Shown here: one piece after another, positions 55,001 through 64,000 of the stretch
Numbering within the stretch: position 1 is the stretch's first letter
How the letters are laid out: each line of letters starts with the position of its first letter
DNA from: Methanosarcina baikalica
Lineage (GTDB): Archaea; Halobacteriota; Methanosarcinia; Methanosarcinales; Methanosarcinaceae
Length of the DNA stretch: 64,000 bases
Assembly (NCBI RefSeq): GCF_031461075.1
Contig: NZ_JAVKPK010000005.1
Coordinates: 1-64,000 of the forward strand
Direction: 5' to 3'
The notes under the pieces: model-generated
Databases searched by the model: none
Told to the model about the DNA's origin: nothing
The model's input: only the letters and a program-made list of their open reading frames with translations
Program-made: the position numbers and the translations under genes

Positions 55001-56458
55001 ATGGAAAAGAAAAGCGTCTTGATTCTGGGAACCGCTTCCCATGTTGGGAAAAGTTCAGTCGTGACTGCCATATGCAGAATCCTGTCAAGAAAGTACAGGG
55101 TTGCACCCTTCAAGGCTCAGAATATGAGCCTGAATTCCTGGATCACAAAGGACGGAAAGGAAATCGGGATCGCCCAGGCAATCCAGGCAAAAGCCGCAGG
55201 TACCGAGCCCACTGCCGACATGAACCCTGTTCTTCTAAAACCCAAAGGAGACTGTGTTTCCCAGATAATCCTGCTAGGAGAGCCTTATGCTGACAAAAGC
55301 GCAGGCCAGTACTACGATTCCATTGCAGAGATGAATGCTGTCCTTGAAGGAGCTCTTGAAAGGCTTTCCATGGAACATGATATCATTGTCATGGAAGGAG
55401 CGGGCGGAGCTGCCGAAATCAATCTCTACGAAAGAGATATTGTAAATGTCGGTACTGCAAGGCTTACGCAGGCTCCGATAATCCTTGTAGGGGATATCGA
55501 AAGAGGAGGCGTTTTTGCAAGCCTCTACGGCACAATTGCACTTCTGCCTGACGATGTACGGAAAAACGTCAAAGGATTTATTATCAATAAGTTCAGGGGC
55601 GACCTGGAAATTTTGAAACCCGGCCTGAAACAGCTTGAAGAAAAGACCGGAATCCCGGTACTAGGAGTCCTTCCTTACTTCAAACTTAATATCCCTTCAG
55701 AAGATTCGGTTTCGCTTGAGGATAAAGAAAGCACAGAAACCAAAAAGGATATCGAGATCGCAGTCATCCGCTTACCCAGGATCTCTAACTTCACGGACTT
55801 TGAACCTCTGGAGGAGCTTGCTAAAATCCGCTATGTGGATCTTGACGAAGAACTCGGAACCCCGGACGCGATCATGATCCCGGGCACAAAGAATACGGTT
55901 AACGATCTGCTCGACCTTAAGGCAAGCGGCATGGCTGGGAAAATCCAGACATTTAAAGGAAAAATTCCTATTTTCGGGATCTGCGGCGGCTACCAGATGC
56001 TGGGCAGGACAATTTTTGATTCTGGGATCGAAAACGGGGTTGAAGCAGAATTCGAAGGCCTGAAGCTTCTGGATATAGGGACAAAGTTCGGAGCATACAA
56101 AAAGAAAACAATCCAGGTCACGAAAAAAGTGAATGGTTGCGGCCCGATACTGGCTTCCATAGACGGGGAGGAGATCAAAGGGTATGAAATCCATATGGGT
56201 GTCACCGATTCCTGCCGCAACATATTCGGGGACGACGGTGCAATTGACGAGGACGGCCTGGTAATTGGCACTTACCTGCACGGACTTTTTGACAACAGAA
56301 ATGTAAGAGATGCCCTTATGCAGTACCTCTTCGAGAAAAAAGGGCTTGAGTACAGGCCTGAAAATATCACGACAGAAAACGACGCCTATGAAGAACTCGC
56401 AAATATGGTCGAGCGGAATCTTGACATGAAAAAAATCTACGAGATAATAGGGGTCTGA
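55001..56458 (+). CDS. cobQ: cobyric acid synthase
   Basis: A 485-residue CobQ/CbiP amidating the adenosylcobyrinic a,c-diamide at four positions in corrinoid biosynthesis, required for the methyltransferases of methanogenesis. An N-terminal P-loop-like BioD fold (GTASHVGKSSVVTAICRIL near 8-26; EGAGGAAEINL near 132) precedes the C-terminal glutamine amidotransferase with the catalytic Cys in FGICGGYQMLG near 330 and the HGLFDN segment. ATG 55001 follows AGGTG at eight bases and is preferred over 54971. The gene is convergent with alanine dehydrogenase. Confidence 0.94.
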   Translation: MEKKSVLILGTASHVGKSSVVTAICRILSRKYRVAPFKAQNMSLNSWITKDGKEIGIAQAIQAKAAGTEPTADMNPVLLKPKGDCVSQIILLGEPYADKSAGQYYDSIAEMNAVLEGALERLSMEHDIIVMEGAGGAAEINLYERDIVNVGTARLTQAPIILVGDIERGGVFASLYGTIALLPDDVRKNVKGFIINKFRGDLEILKPGLKQLEEKTGIPVLGVLPYFKLNIPSEDSVSLEDKESTETKKDIEIAVIRLPRISNFTDFEPLEELAKIRYVDLDEELGTPDAIMIPGTKNTVNDLLDLKASGMAGKIQTFKGKIPIFGICGGYQMLGRTIFDSGIENGVEAEFEGLKLLDIGTKFGAYKKKTIQVTKKVNGCGPILASIDGEEIKGYEIHMGVTDSCRNIFGDDGAIDEDGLVIGTYLHGLFDNRNVRDALMQYLFEKKGLEYRPENITTENDAYEELANMVERNLDMKKIYEIIGV

Positions 56459-56552
56459 AAAATACAGGCATCAGGATGTTCAGGTGCTTCTAAACAGAAT
56501 ACCTGATGAAACCCTGATGAAACTTATTTTCAAAAAAGATATTGAGCGATTT

Positions 56553-57533
56553 TCAGAACATGCGGACTTGCCTGCCAAGCTTCTTGCTGACAGCCCTAAC
56601 ATAAACCAGATGCGCACTTGCAACGTCCTGAATGGCAAGGCCTGTTGAGTCAAAAATCGTAATTTCCTCCTCACTTGTCCTGCCTGGTTTCAGGCCGGTG
56701 ATCACTTCGCCGAGCTGAGCGTGAATATCATTCTCCGAAATGTAGTGCTTGGAGATAGGAACGTTTACTTCTCCTGAATGGAGTGCCTGGACAATATCAT
56801 CCACAACGATCTTTGAGCGGATTAAAAGTTCGGGGTCAAGTTCTTCTTTTCCCACAGCATCGGCCCCTATTGCGTTTATGTGAGTGCCTTCTTTGATCCA
56901 CTGGGCCTTTATGATTGGTTTTCTGGTCGGAGTGGTCGTGACAAGGATATCGCAGTTGCAGACCTCCTCAACTTCTTCTTCGTAACGGATTTCGCAGGGA
57001 GTAATGTCTGCCATTTCCCGGATAAACCGTTCGCAGCTCTCTTTTGTCCTTGAAGTGATTTTTACCAGTTCGGGATCAAAAACCTCAAAAAGAGCTTCGA
57101 GCTGGGTCTTTGCTTGGTTTCCGGTCCCGACCAGGCCGATGACCTTTGAGTCCTTTCTTGCAAGGTATTTTGCGGCAATTCCTCCTGCGGCTCCGGTTCG
57201 GATATCGGTCAGGTAGGTTCCGTCCATAATTGCTACAGGAGCGCCTGTTTCCGGAGAAATGAGGATGATGAGCGCCATTACAGTGGGAAGCCCGCGATCC
57301 GGATTCCCGGGGTGGACGTTTACGATTTTTACGCCAGTAATATTCTCTTCTTCAAGATATGCAGGCATTGTCCGCAGATCCCCGTTGTAAGCCGTATAGT
57401 AAAGATAGGATTTGGGAGGCATCTGAACCCTGCCAAGCCCATGCTGCCTGAAAGCTCTTTCCACTACCTGCATATCAGAATGCATATCCATAACACTTTT
57501 TACTTCGTCCTGAGCCAGCCATAATACTTCCAT
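56553..57533 (-). CDS. ala: alanine dehydrogenase (ornithine cyclodeaminase family)
   Basis: A 326-residue member of the mu-crystallin/ornithine cyclodeaminase family, probably an archaeal alanine dehydrogenase catalysing NAD-linked oxidative deamination of alanine. The NAD Rossmann motif VIGLVGTGNQAKTQLEAL lies near 131-148. DGTYLTDIRTGAAGGIAAKYL near 104-124 and TTTPTRKPIIKAQWIKEGTHINAIGAD near 200-226 carry catalytic residues. Related enzymes act on ornithine or lysine, so the substrate is less certain than the family. Confidence 0.85.
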   Translation of the reverse strand: MEVLWLAQDEVKSVMDMHSDMQVVERAFRQHGLGRVQMPPKSYLYYTAYNGDLRTMPAYLEEENITGVKIVNVHPGNPDRGLPTVMALIILISPETGAPVAIMDGTYLTDIRTGAAGGIAAKYLARKDSKVIGLVGTGNQAKTQLEALFEVFDPELVKITSRTKESCERFIREMADITPCEIRYEEEVEEVCNCDILVTTTPTRKPIIKAQWIKEGTHINAIGADAVGKEELDPELLIRSKIVVDDIVQALHSGEVNVPISKHYISENDIHAQLGEVITGLKPGRTSEEEITIFDSTGLAIQDVASAHLVYVRAVSKKLGRQVRMF

Positions 57534-57638
57534 AATATAAACCTCCAGCCGGAGCCATAAGCTAGCCTACGGCTGAAAACAACCTTAAATTGAACAGAAC
57601 CGGAGCAAAAATCGCCAGAGGCAAATAGACTGCCGGAT

Positions 57639-57653
57639 ATCACACATTGTGAT
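57639..57653. promoter_or_regulatory. short palindrome in a divergent promoter
   Basis: ATCACA-CAT-TGTGAT is a perfect inverted repeat between the divergent alanine dehydrogenase and DUF434 genes, about 17 bases before a TATA-like ATGTATATAGA on the plus strand (57669-57679). Possible operator. Confidence 0.35.
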
Positions 57654-57734
57654 TTTTATTTACGCAAATATGTATATAGAACATATATCTTCACTCATTT
57701 AAAGAACTTCCTTCCTAAAAGGAGACAATTATGC

Positions 57735-58445
57735 ATGAGAGGTTTGCATGATAATTCGGTTGATTTTTCCGGCCTTTATCTAAAAGAGAAATTGCTCAAG
57801 CCTGCCCGGGATATCCGGAGCATACTCCGATGGGGTTACCCTAAGTTTGCAACTATCCGTTTCGTCGCTGACCATTTCCAGCTCAGCGTAGAAGAGCGGC
57901 ACATCCTCACAAGGGTAATTATACCTCCAGACAGAGTAATTTCCAGAATTAATAAAAAAGTGGCCTGTAAAGGCATAAAGGATAGAAACCTTCTCCTTGA
58001 TGGGTATAATGTCCTCCTGAGTGTGGACAGTTTGTTAAAAAAAGAACCTATGTGGTTCTGCGATGACGGATACATAAGAGATACCCGCTACTATTTCAGC
58101 AAGGCAAAACAGGCCGAAGACATAGAAGAAGCCCTTGATACTATACTTAAATTTATTTCCGAAGCCGGCCCAAAATCAGCCGTATTTCTCTTTGACGCCC
58201 AGATCAGCAAGAGTGGGGAACTTACAGGTTTTATCCGCCGTAAACTGAAAGAATATGGGATTTCAGGAGAGGCTAAAACTTCAAAAACCGCTGATTTCGA
58301 ACTGAAAACAGGCAGCGGAAATCCGGAAAATAACGCGATCGTAGCAACTTCCGATGGAATTGTTATAGATTCGGTCCTGCAGGTACTGGATATTCCTGCC
58401 TGCCTGATGGAAAAAATGGGAATTGAGCCGGTCAGGCTGTATTAA
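57735..58445 (+). CDS. DUF434-family protein
   Basis: A 236-residue protein of the archaeal/bacterial DUF434 family. The N-terminal domain (about 1-60) includes HDNSVDFSGLYLKEKLLKPARDIRSILRWGYPK. The C-terminal domain (about 85-230) resembles a PIN-like/NYN fold with an acidic site in LLLDGYNVLLS near 86-96 and FLFDAQ near 148-153. A nuclease role is possible but unproven. GGAG lies ten bases before the ATG. Monocistronic. Confidence 0.75.
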   Translation: MRGLHDNSVDFSGLYLKEKLLKPARDIRSILRWGYPKFATIRFVADHFQLSVEERHILTRVIIPPDRVISRINKKVACKGIKDRNLLLDGYNVLLSVDSLLKKEPMWFCDDGYIRDTRYYFSKAKQAEDIEEALDTILKFISEAGPKSAVFLFDAQISKSGELTGFIRRKLKEYGISGEAKTSKTADFELKTGSGNPENNAIVATSDGIVIDSVLQVLDIPACLMEKMGIEPVRLY

Positions 58446-58460
58446 ATCGAACCTGTCAGG

Positions 58461-59525
58461 CTATATTAATTTGTTACCAGGCACTCCGCTTAATGATTCT
58501 GCCTGCCTATAGATTTCTTCGGCTTCTGCATACTGCCCTTTTTCTTTTAATAGATCTCCATATCCACGCAGGGTTCCGAAGTGCCCCGGATCAAGCTCAA
58601 GAGCTTTTTTGTACTGGACTTCGGCTTCATGCCTGTGCCCAAATCTGGCAAGCAGCCTGGCGTACTCGCAGTGGGCTTCAACATCTTCAGGGTTCAGTTT
58701 AAGAGCATATCTGAAGTGTACTCTTGCCCCATGGATAAAACCGTGATTTGCAAGCAAACGTGCATAGAACAGATGAGGTTTTGGATCTTCAGGGTCTGCC
58801 TTGAGGGCTGCTATATAATGTCTTTCGGCTTCGAGAGGTTCTCCTTTTTCTTCAAGGAAACGGGCATAACGGAAATTGGATTCCACGTGGTCAGGGTCAA
58901 GTTCAAGAGCCCTAATATATTGGTAATTTGCTTCGATTTTTTGCCCACGTTTGGAAAGTAGAATCCCATACCTGCAGTGGGTGCTCACATGCGCGGGATC
59001 GAGGATCAGGGCTCTCTGGTATGCTTCTTTGGCTTCATCCATTCTTTTGAGTCTGTAAAGCAGGCAGCCGTAATTGCAGAGCGTATCGACATGGAAAGGA
59101 TGAAGTTCCAGCGCCTTTTCGTACTGAATCCGAGCAGCATTCAATTTTCCCTTTCTGGCCAGAACAGTCCCATATACACAAAGAGCTTCGATATTTTCAG
59201 GTTTTTCTTCGAGCAAATCTTCAAATTCCCGCGTAGCAAGATCCTCAAATCCAAGCAGAAAAGCTGTTTTTCCTGCCTCCATAAGGGCGTCTTCCCGCAC
59301 CTTTCCTGAGAACAGTGAAGCGCAAGCCCTGGAAATTACATATTTCTCTCTATACATCCGATCGTTATCAAAAATAAATGAGAGTTTTAGCAGGATGTCG
59401 TGGGAAAGCAAATGTTCATTTGAGAAGGAAACGACAAACTCTATGACCTTATCAAGATTACAATTATCTGCTGCAACCTGTTCGATTACATGAAAAACCA
59501 GCTTGTCTATAGCATCAATCTCCAT
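58461..59525 (-). CDS. TPR-repeat protein
   Basis: A 354-residue protein. An N-terminal segment of about 80 residues precedes seven or so 34-residue tetratricopeptide repeats (about 110-345; cores such as LCVYGTVLARKGKLNAARIQYEKALELHP). It is a likely protein-interaction scaffold. The N-terminus (MEIDAIDKLVFHVI) is shared with a second TPR protein at 61525-62712, so the two are paralogues. A PPP-family phosphatase gene lies between them. Confidence 0.88.
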   Translation of the reverse strand: MEIDAIDKLVFHVIEQVAADNCNLDKVIEFVVSFSNEHLLSHDILLKLSFIFDNDRMYREKYVISRACASLFSGKVREDALMEAGKTAFLLGFEDLATREFEDLLEEKPENIEALCVYGTVLARKGKLNAARIQYEKALELHPFHVDTLCNYGCLLYRLKRMDEAKEAYQRALILDPAHVSTHCRYGILLSKRGQKIEANYQYIRALELDPDHVESNFRYARFLEEKGEPLEAERHYIAALKADPEDPKPHLFYARLLANHGFIHGARVHFRYALKLNPEDVEAHCEYARLLARFGHRHEAEVQYKKALELDPGHFGTLRGYGDLLKEKGQYAEAEEIYRQAESLSGVPGNKLI

Positions 59526-59896
59526 GCATAAAAACCTCCTGAAATTTGCCTCTAAAGTGAATCTATTCGACTGTATATAAATAATTAGCTGTATTAAATT
59601 GGATCTAAGAAATTCAAAAAGGTAGAACCTCGTACAGAGTGCAAAAACCGAAAAAAAATTAAAAATTGGAGATAAAAAATAGAGGAAACCTGAAATAAGG
59701 ATGAATTAAAAAATAAAACCCAAAAGAGATAAAGATGGAGAAAACAAATCTGAAAGACATTCTCGAAAATTGTCTCCGATTTTAAGGCTTCTTTTTATAG
59801 TCAAAAGTTTTCCGTTCTATCGTCAACAGTTTATTCCGGTATCAGCTATTATGGAATCTCTCTTAGAATTACTCTTAAGCCCTGGTTCCAACTCTT
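59526..59896. other. intergenic region
   Basis: No gene or repeat recognised in this 371-base AT-rich stretch; it probably includes the promoter of the TPR gene. Confidence 0.3.
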
Positions 59897-60286
59897 TCAG
59901 ACTCTACCTACATGTAAACTATACCTTGTCTCCACATCATAGGTACCTTTAAGTTCCTCTTCAGTCAGGATTCCTTTTTCGATCAGTTTACTGAGAGTTC
60001 TCCGGTCAACTGATTCGACTATGTTCCAGAGTTCCCTCTTCTTAAGGTAGGATTTTAGCCTGTTTACCTGCCAGAGCTTCCATTCAACTTTCTGCCGCCT
60101 GAGCTCCACATTTCCTATTCTAAGCACATCGATGTCCTTTTCCATCAGAGCATTGAGAATATGAGTTCTCAACTCCTCCCGCCGTTTTTCCAGAATGGAT
60201 ATTGCAGAAACAAGCTCATCGTATTCAAGCACAACATCGGTCAGGTCCATTTCTTCAGGGTCCTGCTCACTGATATCAAGTTCCAT
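59897..60286 (-). CDS. coiled-coil hypothetical protein
   Basis: A 129-residue acidic and helical protein. Residues 16-60 look like a coiled coil (YDELVSAISILEKRREELRTHILNAL). No domain recognised. It lies upstream of the TPR gene and divergent from the phosphatase. Confidence 0.65.
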   Translation of the reverse strand: MELDISEQDPEEMDLTDVVLEYDELVSAISILEKRREELRTHILNALMEKDIDVLRIGNVELRRQKVEWKLWQVNRLKSYLKKRELWNIVESVDRRTLSKLIEKGILTEEELKGTYDVETRYSLHVGRV

Positions 60287-60570
60287 TATCTCACACTCCC
60301 AGTGATATATATGTTGTAAACAAAGGTTTTATAATTCCTCTTTTATCGCCTGGACTTTTAATATTATCAATACCCGATTTTAGACCTTGAAACTTATAAG
60401 TCTGGCCTTTACAAACTTAAATCCAGAACCTGATAATAAATATCGGATGCAGCCGCAGTTTCTCTTTCTCCAGGGGACTCAGAAACGTTTATCGCACAAA
60501 AATTCCCTCTAGTATATGAAAAAGTTTTCAGACAGGCTTCTCCAAACGGGCCTTAAAAATCGGTGATTCC

Positions 60571-61377
60571 GTGATATCAGAAAAGATCTCCAGGAAAACT
60601 GCAGCAAAAGAAGAATTGCTACTCCTTCTCCCTAAAATAGATAGTATTCTCGAGTCAGAGCTTGCAGTGCTTCGAATTGATGCTGAACCGATAATGCTTG
60701 TTGGGGATATTCACGGAGACATGCAGGCTCTGGAATTCATAATAGGAAAAAGAGAAGAAATAAACTGTAAAAATATTCTTTTTCTGGGGGACTATGTGGA
60801 TAGAGGCCTTCAGGGCACCGAAATTCTTTTGAGGCTTTTCCGAATGAAAATTGAAGACCCGCAGCATATTTTCCTGCTCCGTGGGAATCACGAAAGTGTG
60901 GACATGAACTTATACTATGGCTTTTTTGAGGAAATAGGTTTAGATAGGAGTTTTCTCTTGAGAGTCAGCCGGACATATGAGAAGATGCCGGTAGCAGCGG
61001 TACTTTCAGGGCATATGTTCTGTGTACATGGTGGGATTAACGGAACCGGGAATGTTACTACTATCAGGAAAGAAGAATCTTTTCCCTATCTCTGGAATGA
61101 CCCCTCGATACTTCCAGGGCTCACTACTTCAATCAGAGGTTCGACTGTAAAGGAATTCGGGCCTGACATTGTAGATGGCTTTTTAGAGACAAATAATCTG
61201 AAAAGAATAATAAGAGGCCATACAGCCCTTAAAAAAGGATACCAGTGGTGGTTCGACGGAAAACTTCTCTCCCTTTTTTCCTGTCCTAACTACGTCGGAC
61301 TCGGAAATGATGCTGCTTTTGCCCTGTTTGAGAAAGGAGAGATAAAACTGTTTGTTTTCGGAAATCAGGATGAGTAA
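60571..61377 (+). CDS. PPP-family serine/threonine protein phosphatase
   Basis: A 268-residue metallophosphatase of the PP1/PP2A type. All three signatures are intact: GDIHGD near 47-52, GDYVDRG near 74-80 and RGNHES near 104-109, followed by SGHMFCVHGG. It is short for a full PPP catalytic core of about 280-300 but complete in motifs. The start GTG follows GGTGATT very closely. Neighbouring TPR proteins could target it; PPP phosphatases commonly act with TPR partners, but that link here is inference. Confidence 0.9.
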   Translation: MISEKISRKTAAKEELLLLLPKIDSILESELAVLRIDAEPIMLVGDIHGDMQALEFIIGKREEINCKNILFLGDYVDRGLQGTEILLRLFRMKIEDPQHIFLLRGNHESVDMNLYYGFFEEIGLDRSFLLRVSRTYEKMPVAAVLSGHMFCVHGGINGTGNVTTIRKEESFPYLWNDPSILPGLTTSIRGSTVKEFGPDIVDGFLETNNLKRIIRGHTALKKGYQWWFDGKLLSLFSCPNYVGLGNDAAFALFEKGEIKLFVFGNQDE

Positions 61378-61524
61378 ACGGAAATTTACTCATGTTGAAT
61401 CTTTACTTCCCACTAAAATCCGATTGGTAGTCTTTCCCGGTCTAAAGTTAAAAATAAAAAGAATGCCGGAAATGGATGTTATATAAAATTATGAAACCTG
61501 ATACATAAGACCCTGATTTTTACT

Positions 61525-62712
61525 TTAATCAAGAATAATCCAGGTTTCAGTCATTTTGCTTCCTATATCCGGGTCGAGCTGCATGGCCTTCATATACTGA
61601 ATTTTGGCTTCGTCAAAACGCCTCATCTTTCTCATAAGAAGCCCGTAACTATAGTGAAGGGGAGGATAATAAGGATTCAGGACAAGAGCTTTCTTATATT
61701 CATCCTCGGCTTCGGATAATCGCCCCATTTCCGAAAGAAGGTTTCCGTAGCTGTAATGCCCCTCTGCACTTTCAGGGTCCAGATGGAGAGCTTTTTTGTA
61801 TTCCATTTCAGCTTCATACCGCCTTCCAAATCGAGCCAGAAGATTTGCATAATTGGAATGGACCTTTGCATCGTTTTGATCAAGGGCAAGGGCTTCCACG
61901 TACTGTGCTTCGGCTTCTGAAACCCTGCCTTCTCTTGCAAGAAGGTTTCCGTAGTTAAAGAGAGTCCGTCTGTGTCTCGGATTAAGGGAAAGAGCTTTTC
62001 TGTATTCGATTTCAGCTTCTGAGGAACGACCCAGAAAAGAGAGTAAGACTCCGCAGTTATGGTGAAGGCTCGGGTCTTCAGGGTCCAGCTCCATTGCAAG
62101 CCTGTATTCCTTTTCGGCATCTCTGAGCCTTCCGAGTTCAAAAAGCAGGTTTGCATACCCGCCTCTTGCAGGGACATAATCCGGATCAACAGCAAGCGCC
62201 GTCGAGTAATATTCTTCTGCCTCACTTACATACCCACGTTCGGCTAAAAGATAGGCATATCCAGCATTCGCTTTTAAATGCTGCGGGGAGGTTTCAAGTA
62301 CAGTATTATATTCCTTTTCAGCTTCCGGGGTCTTTCTGAGTTCCAAAAGAAGTTCGGCATATGCACATCTGACATCTGCATTACCAGGATTTTCTTTTAG
62401 AATCTCCAGATAGTTTGCTTCAGCTTCCGTGGAAAAGCCCAGGACATGTGCTGCATTACCCAATGCAAAGCAGGCGTCTTCACGGAGTTTCTCGGAAGCC
62501 TGTATGAAGCAAGCTTTTGCAAAAACGTATTGTTCCGTGAACATTTTCTGCTGCTTGCATGCATTGGAGAGGTCAAGCAAGAATTTAGGGGGAAAAGATT
62601 TTTTTCCCGTATATTCCAGGGCAAAATTAACTGCAGAGCACAGGTTTCTGTGGTCTGATCCGATTATCCCAATAATGTTATATACAAAGTCGTCAATTGC
62701 ATCGAAGTCCAT
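61525..62712 (-). CDS. TPR-repeat protein, paralogue
   Basis: A 395-residue protein with eight or so 34-residue repeats from about 87 to 385 (YAELLLELRKTPEAEKEYNTVLETSP and similar). The N-terminal 80 residues resemble those of the TPR protein at 58461-59525 (MDFDAIDDFVYNII). Probable scaffold. Confidence 0.88.
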   Translation of the reverse strand: MDFDAIDDFVYNIIGIIGSDHRNLCSAVNFALEYTGKKSFPPKFLLDLSNACKQQKMFTEQYVFAKACFIQASEKLREDACFALGNAAHVLGFSTEAEANYLEILKENPGNADVRCAYAELLLELRKTPEAEKEYNTVLETSPQHLKANAGYAYLLAERGYVSEAEEYYSTALAVDPDYVPARGGYANLLFELGRLRDAEKEYRLAMELDPEDPSLHHNCGVLLSFLGRSSEAEIEYRKALSLNPRHRRTLFNYGNLLAREGRVSEAEAQYVEALALDQNDAKVHSNYANLLARFGRRYEAEMEYKKALHLDPESAEGHYSYGNLLSEMGRLSEAEDEYKKALVLNPYYPPLHYSYGLLMRKMRRFDEAKIQYMKAMQLDPDIGSKMTETWIILD

Positions 62713-63177
62713 GTATCCGGCACCTCAGAAAAGTAAATACCTTTTTTAGGGGATAGGTAAAGCCATCAGTGTAACATCCGGAGTATATTTTACATCTGAT
62801 AGAATATATTAGTGCGTGAGTAGTGCATGAAATTTTAGATATAAAATAAGTTAATTAATAGTGCGTTAGTTTACGAACATGATATTATAACTATCATATA
62901 ACAGACTATCCCTTTTTGTCGCTAAATAAAATAGTTACCTGCTTAAAACAACAGTACTTTCCTGACAAAACGGGTTTTCCGAGAATAAATCAGATGTGCT
63001 CTTCAAATATACCTTTTCTTTAGAAAACTTCCGGAAAAATGATTCCAAAAAACAATATATGAGAAAAATAGTAGCTCGTAATTACAATATTTAAAATGAA
63101 TCCTTTTAGTACTAGCTAACCTTTAGTACTACTAATAAACATTAATCATTATCTAATAAATATCCGAAGTTTTGAAA
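62713..63177. other. intergenic region
   Basis: No gene. A short imperfect direct repeat, CCTTTTAGTACTA, appears twice near 63102-63134. The TPR-gene promoter region probably lies within the first part. Confidence 0.3.
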
Positions 63178-63591
63178 ATGACCAGCATGTTTCTTAAACT
63201 CTTCTCTGTTTTCCTGATTATTCCTTTTATCGAGATTTATCTGCTTATCAAAATAGGAGGAATGATCGGGGCCTTAAATACCGTACTTATTATTCTGATT
63301 ACTGCAAGCCTGGGGGCATACCTGGCAAAAAGCCAGGGCTTCCGCGTGCTCCGCGAGATCCAGGAGGCAACGAACAGGGGTTATATGCCTGGAAACGAAC
63401 TCCTGCACGGGTTCTTCGTGTTAATTGGGAGCTTTGCCCTTCTAACTCCGGGTTTCCTGTCCGATATAATAGGATTCTCCATGCTGATACCCCAGATCAG
63501 GGAAATCTATGTGGGAATAGCAAAAGGGATCATAAGAAAAAAGATGAAAAGAGGCCAGTGGCAAATGAAGACGTACGCGAATTTCAGATAA
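63178..63591 (+). CDS. FxsA-family membrane protein
   Basis: A 137-residue membrane protein of the FxsA family, with three to four hydrophobic segments. The characteristic IPFIEIYLLIKIGGMIG near 14-30 and ASLGAYLAKSQGFRVLREIQ near 43-62 match. The bacterial namesake affects phage exclusion of F; no cellular function is established. The ORF opens at TTG 63172, but ATG 63178 (or 63187) is likelier. It is followed by a large palindromic repeat. Confidence 0.85.
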   Translation: MTSMFLKLFSVFLIIPFIEIYLLIKIGGMIGALNTVLIILITASLGAYLAKSQGFRVLREIQEATNRGYMPGNELLHGFFVLIGSFALLTPGFLSDIIGFSMLIPQIREIYVGIAKGIIRKKMKRGQWQMKTYANFR

Positions 63592-63643
63592 GCCGTAAAG
63601 CGTCCATACGAAATACATGCACTGGTCCCGCCCTAGTTGCGCC

Positions 63644-63860
63644 TTCCGAATTGCGCCTCGGGAGTACGCGGTCCTTCTCGGCAGAGTTGCGACTCTGCAG
63701 TACGCAGTCCTTCTCGGCAGAGTTGCGACTCTGCAGTACGCAGTCCTTCTCGGCAGAGTTGCGACTCTGCAGTACGCAGTCCTTCTCGCTGCGCTCGAGA
63801 GGACTAATTTATGGATAAACAACATTGTTTTTTGCTTCGCTCAAGAGGACCAATTTCCAA
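63644..63860. repeat. REP-like repeat cluster with three 36-bp palindromic units
   Basis: Three exact 36-bp units (63675-63710, 63711-63746, 63747-63782), each containing the hairpin GCAGAGTTGCGACTCTGC (7-pair stem). The preceding CCGAATTGCGCCTCGGGAGT matches 39295-39314. The end GAGGACTAATTTATGG matches 39349-39364 and recurs in part near 63847. The sequence is markedly more GC-rich than the surrounding DNA. Confidence 0.9.
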
Positions 63861-64000
63861 ATTCCCTTTATTAAGTGTTTTCCAGCCTTGAGTGATTATA
63901 GATTTTAGATTGAGTTGGAACCACTGAAAGCACCTGCAACCGGAAGAAAAGAAATGTGGGTACAGATTCCACACCTTCGTTTATAGAATCTTGAATGAAT

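Noticed and set aside
63675..63782. Possible CRISPR array
   Set aside because: Units are contiguous 36-bp repeats without spacers, each internally palindromic; a tandem repeat, not CRISPR.
1..64000. tRNA or rRNA genes
   Set aside because: No recognisable T-loop (GGTTCGAATCC-like) context within a cloverleaf and no rRNA signature was found on either strand by eye; a short or unusual one could have been missed.

Overview
This window reads as the chromosome of a methanogenic archaeon of the genus Methanosarcina. Evidence: a VorCBA-type 2-oxoacid:ferredoxin oxidoreductase, an F420H2-oxidase-type flavodiiron protein, a thermosome subunit, archaeal tRNA enzymes (DTD2-type D-aminoacyl-tRNA deacylase, aTrm56, archaeal AspRS), an archaeal AMP phosphorylase, a PGF-CTERM surface protein, and very AT-rich intergenic regions with archaeal TATA boxes. 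Bacterial-type genes sit among these (LonA protease, Bcr/CflA exporter, AroK-type kinase), as is usual for this genus. Genus is inferred from the gene set; species was not determined.

Layout. 0.7-6.4 kb: XRE-cupin regulator, medium-chain acyl-CoA synthetase and vorCBA, a likely branched-chain acyl-CoA/2-oxoacid unit. 6.4-8.4 kb: a 2-kb gene-free region with three copies of a two-hairpin structured RNA. 8.4-17 kb: PLP decarboxylase, amino-acid permease, flavodiiron protein, glutamine-synthetase-family protein, DTD2. 17-21 kb: two small ORFs, a MarR repressor and LonA with matching palindromes. 21-31.9 kb: UbiB-like kinase, secreted and flavin proteins, and an accessory stretch with a MITE, a decayed MFS copy, a truncated LysE gene and a cluster of tiny membrane-protein ORFs. 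32-50 kb: mostly housekeeping genes (S4/FtsJ methyltransferase, thermosome, RpiA, AspRS, PRTase, UPF0210/ACT pair, AroK-like kinase, aTrm56, AMP phosphorylase). 50-52 kb: two copies of a second MITE family and a possible short sRNA. 52-64 kb: FtsX-like permease with a PGF-CTERM protein, cobyric acid synthase, alanine dehydrogenase, two paralogous TPR proteins flanking a PPP phosphatase, FxsA, and a 36-bp palindromic tandem repeat.

Points that most deserve attention: the three-copy structured RNA locus with covarying stems; the tandem tiny membrane ORFs near 30 kb; two genes that appear to start at AUU behind good ribosome-binding sites (a desulforedoxin-like mini-protein and a metallophosphoesterase); and several short genes below the usual length cut-off. 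All functions are inferred from recognisable motifs and context; no database search was run.
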